Below are positions 7,392 through 9,253 of a stretch of DNA of 9,253 nucleotides, in pieces; positions within the stretch are counted from its first letter, which is position 1, and each line of letters opens with the position of its first letter. The DNA comes from an uncultured Sphingomonadales bacterium (lineage in GTDB: Bacteria > Pseudomonadota > Alphaproteobacteria > Sphingomonadales > Sphingomonadaceae), in assembly GCA_937898535.1 (NCBI GenBank), contig CALDKP010000328.1, positions 1-9,253 of the forward strand. Direction: 5' to 3'. The notes under the pieces are model-generated. The model was given only the letters and a program-made list of their open reading frames with translations, ran no database searches and was not told the DNA's origin. The position numbers and the translations under genes are program-made.

Positions 7392-8284
7392 TTTGTTTCA
7401 CCCACGCGTTGTATTTCCCAATGCAGGTCAATGCCTGACTTCGCCTTTACGCGCTGGCGCACTTCATCGCCCAACGCCTCAATATCGGCGCTTGTCGCAT
7501 CGCCCGTGTTAATCAAAAAGTTGGTATGCTTTTCCGAAACCTGCGCGCCGCCGATTTGCAATCCGCGGCATCCGGCTTCGTCAACCAACTGCCATGCTTT
7601 GTGTCCGTCCGGATTTTTGAATGTCGATCCACCCGTTTTGGAACGCAACGGCTGCGATGCTTCGCGCGCGGCGCTTATCCGGTCCATCTCGGCCTGAATG
7701 GCGTCTGCTGCGCCCGGCACACCCCGAAAGCGCGCACCGACCACAATTGCGCCATCGGGAAGCTCGGAATGGCGATAGCTATAATGCAGCTCTTCAACCG
7801 ACAAAGTCGCAAGCGCACCACCGCGCATCACGACATCGCAATCGATCAATATGTCCTTCACTTCGCCGCCATAGGCGCCGCCGTTCATGCGGACAAAGCC
7901 GCCGACTGTGCCGGGAATGGACCGCAGGAACTCAAGCCCCGAAATTCCATTGTCGCGTGCGGTTGACGACACCAATATCCCCGAGGCCCCTGCCCCGCAA
8001 TTTAGCGTGACTGCGTCAACGGGTGCAACTTTGGCAAAGGCTTTGCCAAGACGAACAACAACGCCTTTTACGCCGCCGTCCCGCACAATCAGGTTGGATC
8101 CAAGGCCGAGCGCCATGACGGGCACGGTTGGATCAAGCTGACGCAGAAATTCTTGCAGGTCGTTGATGTCTTTGGGTTCGAAAAGATATTCCGCGCTGCC
8201 GCCCGATTTAAACCACACCAACGGCGCAAGCGGCGCCCCGGGCGTCAACTTGCCTTCAACCTTTGGAAGGATGTTTACGCTCAT
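7388..8284 (-). CDS. murB: UDP-N-acetylenolpyruvoylglucosamine reductase (MurB, type II-like)
   Basis: MurB is a cytoplasmic FAD enzyme that reduces enolpyruvyl-UDP-GlcNAc with NADPH to UDP-MurNAc, the substrate that MurC then uses. The 298 residues fit the shorter type II form that lacks the extra loop of E. coli MurB. The FAD-binding part shows ALGLGSNLIVRDGG (58-71) and SIPGTVGGFVRMNGGAYGGE (122-141). The substrate domain shows YRHSEL (170-175), KTGGSTFKNP (216-225) with the probable proton-donor S220, SEKHTNFLIN (250-259), and the C-terminal WEIQRVG with E290 as the probable catalytic Glu. The ATG overlaps the murC stop as ATGA (8281-8284), and an AAGGC upstream is a modest ribosome site, so coupling to murC is likely. 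The stop overlaps ddl in the same way. Confidence 0.98.
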   Translation of the reverse strand: MSVNILPKVEGKLTPGAPLAPLVWFKSGGSAEYLFEPKDINDLQEFLRQLDPTVPVMALGLGSNLIVRDGGVKGVVVRLGKAFAKVAPVDAVTLNCGAGASGILVSSTARDNGISGLEFLRSIPGTVGGFVRMNGGAYGGEVKDILIDCDVVMRGGALATLSVEELHYSYRHSELPDGAIVVGARFRGVPGAADAIQAEMDRISAAREASQPLRSKTGGSTFKNPDGHKAWQLVDEAGCRGLQIGGAQVSEKHTNFLINTGDATSADIEALGDEVRQRVKAKSGIDLHWEIQRVGETK

Positions 8285-9253
8285 GCACGGGCTGCCTTAA
8301 TGGCGTCCGCAAGTCCCGCTGCCCATTTGGTAATATCGCCCGCGCCAAGGCAGACAACCATGTCATTTTCCTGCACCGTTGCCGCAAGCTTATCGGCAAG
8401 CTCTTGTGCGTCCCGGATGGTCGCAGCCGAACGGTGACCGCGCGCTTTGATGCCGTTTACAAGCGCTTCGGAATCGACGCCTTCAATGGGCGCTTCGCCT
8501 GCGGCGTAGACAGGTGAGATGAACACCATGTCGGCATCGTTAAACGCCTGCTGGAAATCATCCATATGGTCGCGCAGACGGGTGAAACGATGTGGCTGTG
8601 CCACGGCAATCACACGACCCTGCGCGCCTTCGCGTGCGGCAGAAAGGACCGCGCGGATTTCGACCGGGTGATGGCCATAATCGTCGATAATGGTCACACC
8701 ATCGACTTCGCCGACCTTTGTAAAGCGTCGTTTGACACCACCGAATTTGTCAAAGCCATGCGCGACAGCTTCATCGCTCATGCCCATTTCAAGGCCGACC
8801 GCGATAGCAGACAAAGCATTCTGCACATTATGCCGTCCGGGCATTGGCAAAACGACGCCTTCTATCGTGCGTTGCGATCCGTCGCGCGCGCGGACAACGA
8901 CATCGAAGCGATTGCCACCGGGGAACGGCGTAACATTTTCGCCGCGAATGTCGGCCTGCGCCGAGAAACCATATGTGATAATCCGGCGATCGCGGATCTT
9001 GGGCAAAATGGCCTGCACCTCTGGATGGTCGAGGCACATGATTGCCGCGCCATAGAAAGGCACGTTCTCGACAAATTCGACAAAGGCCCGTTTGATGGCA
9101 TCGAAATCGCCATAATGGTCGAGATGCTCTGGATCGATGTTGGTGACAACCGCCAGCGTACCGTCAAGGCGCAGGAAGCTGCCGTCGCTTTCGTCGGCCT
9201 CAACAACCATCCAGTCACTCGCACCCAGACGCGCGTTGGAACCATAGCTGTTG
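8281..9253 (-). CDS. murC: UDP-N-acetylmuramate--L-alanine ligase MurC (5' end outside window)
   Basis: MurC adds L-Ala to UDP-MurNAc using ATP, the first amino acid of the stem peptide. The window holds 323 residues of the C-terminal two thirds; the frame is open through base 9252 and the N-terminal domain with the P-loop GTHGKT motif lies beyond the edge. The first visible residues are NSYGSNARLGASDWMVVEAD, inside the central ATPase domain, so the Met at 9210 is internal and not a start. Further motifs are NIDPEHLDHYG (38-48 of the visible part), PGRHNVQNALSA (138-149), DDYGHHPVEI (190-199), QPHRFTR (219-225) and LGAGDI (302-307). DYGHHP and QPHRFTR are typical of MurC rather than MurD, MurE or MurF. 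The stop codon overlaps the murB start by four bases. Confidence 0.98.
   Translation of the reverse strand, partial: NSYGSNARLGASDWMVVEADESDGSFLRLDGTLAVVTNIDPEHLDHYGDFDAIKRAFVEFVENVPFYGAAIMCLDHPEVQAILPKIRDRRIITYGFSAQADIRGENVTPFPGGNRFDVVVRARDGSQRTIEGVVLPMPGRHNVQNALSAIAVGLEMGMSDEAVAHGFDKFGGVKRRFTKVGEVDGVTIIDDYGHHPVEIRAVLSAAREGAQGRVIAVAQPHRFTRLRDHMDDFQQAFNDADMVFISPVYAAGEAPIEGVDSEALVNGIKARGHRSAATIRDAQELADKLAATVQENDMVVCLGAGDITKWAAGLADAIKAARA

Noticed and set aside
8281..9210. Treating the Met codon at 9210 as the murC start
   Set aside because: The frame continues upstream to the window edge with MurC family sequence (NSYGSNARLGASDW), so this Met is internal and the gene is simply cut by the window.
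1..9253. Mobile element, CRISPR, prophage, tRNA or novel defence system
   Set aside because: Apart from three short gaps the window is filled by housekeeping division and cell wall genes plus the SPOR gene and dgt. I saw no direct-repeat arrays, transposase motifs, terminal inverted repeats or tRNA-like cloverleaf sequences.

Overview
This window is the 3' part of a division and cell wall (dcw) cluster from an alphaproteobacterium. Sphingomonadales (a Sphingopyxis- or Sphingorhabdus-like genome) is the most likely source. The clues are the murC-murB-ddl-ftsQ-ftsA-ftsZ order, the FtsZ with a long acidic linker and a C-terminal IPSFL peptide, the style of the FtsA sequence, and a large TPR/SPOR protein directly after ftsZ. 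The order assignment is inference from protein character. No rRNA or other marker is present. All recognised genes lie on the minus strand, so transcription runs from high to low coordinates.

Reading in the direction of transcription, 9253 to about 5554 holds murC (its 5' end is outside the window), murB, ddl, ftsQ and the start of ftsA. Neighbouring genes overlap by 1 to 4 bases: ATGA junctions at murC/murB, murB/ddl and ftsQ/ftsA, and TAATG at ddl/ftsQ. This is one tightly coupled transcription and translation unit. MurB and MurC make UDP-MurNAc and add its first L-Ala. Ddl makes the D-Ala-D-Ala dipeptide for the same precursor. FtsQ, FtsA and FtsZ build the divisome that directs septal synthesis.

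ftsZ is separated from ftsA by 104 bases with a GC-rich dyad and two TTAA boxes. This is the only sizeable break inside the cluster and the natural place for ftsZ-specific control. After ftsZ there is a 106-base gap, then a 612-residue exported TPR plus SPOR protein, presumably a septal peptidoglycan-binding protein. After 37 more bases comes the first 238 codons of a dGTPase-like HD-domain phosphohydrolase (dgt), which runs off the left edge.

The window is almost fully coding and contains no mobile element, CRISPR array, tRNA, rRNA or phage feature that I can see. I did not find a novel defence or biosynthetic system. The points most worth a second look are the TPR/SPOR protein and its short motif in the linker, the ftsA-ftsZ dyad, and the altered phosphate-2 loop of FtsA.
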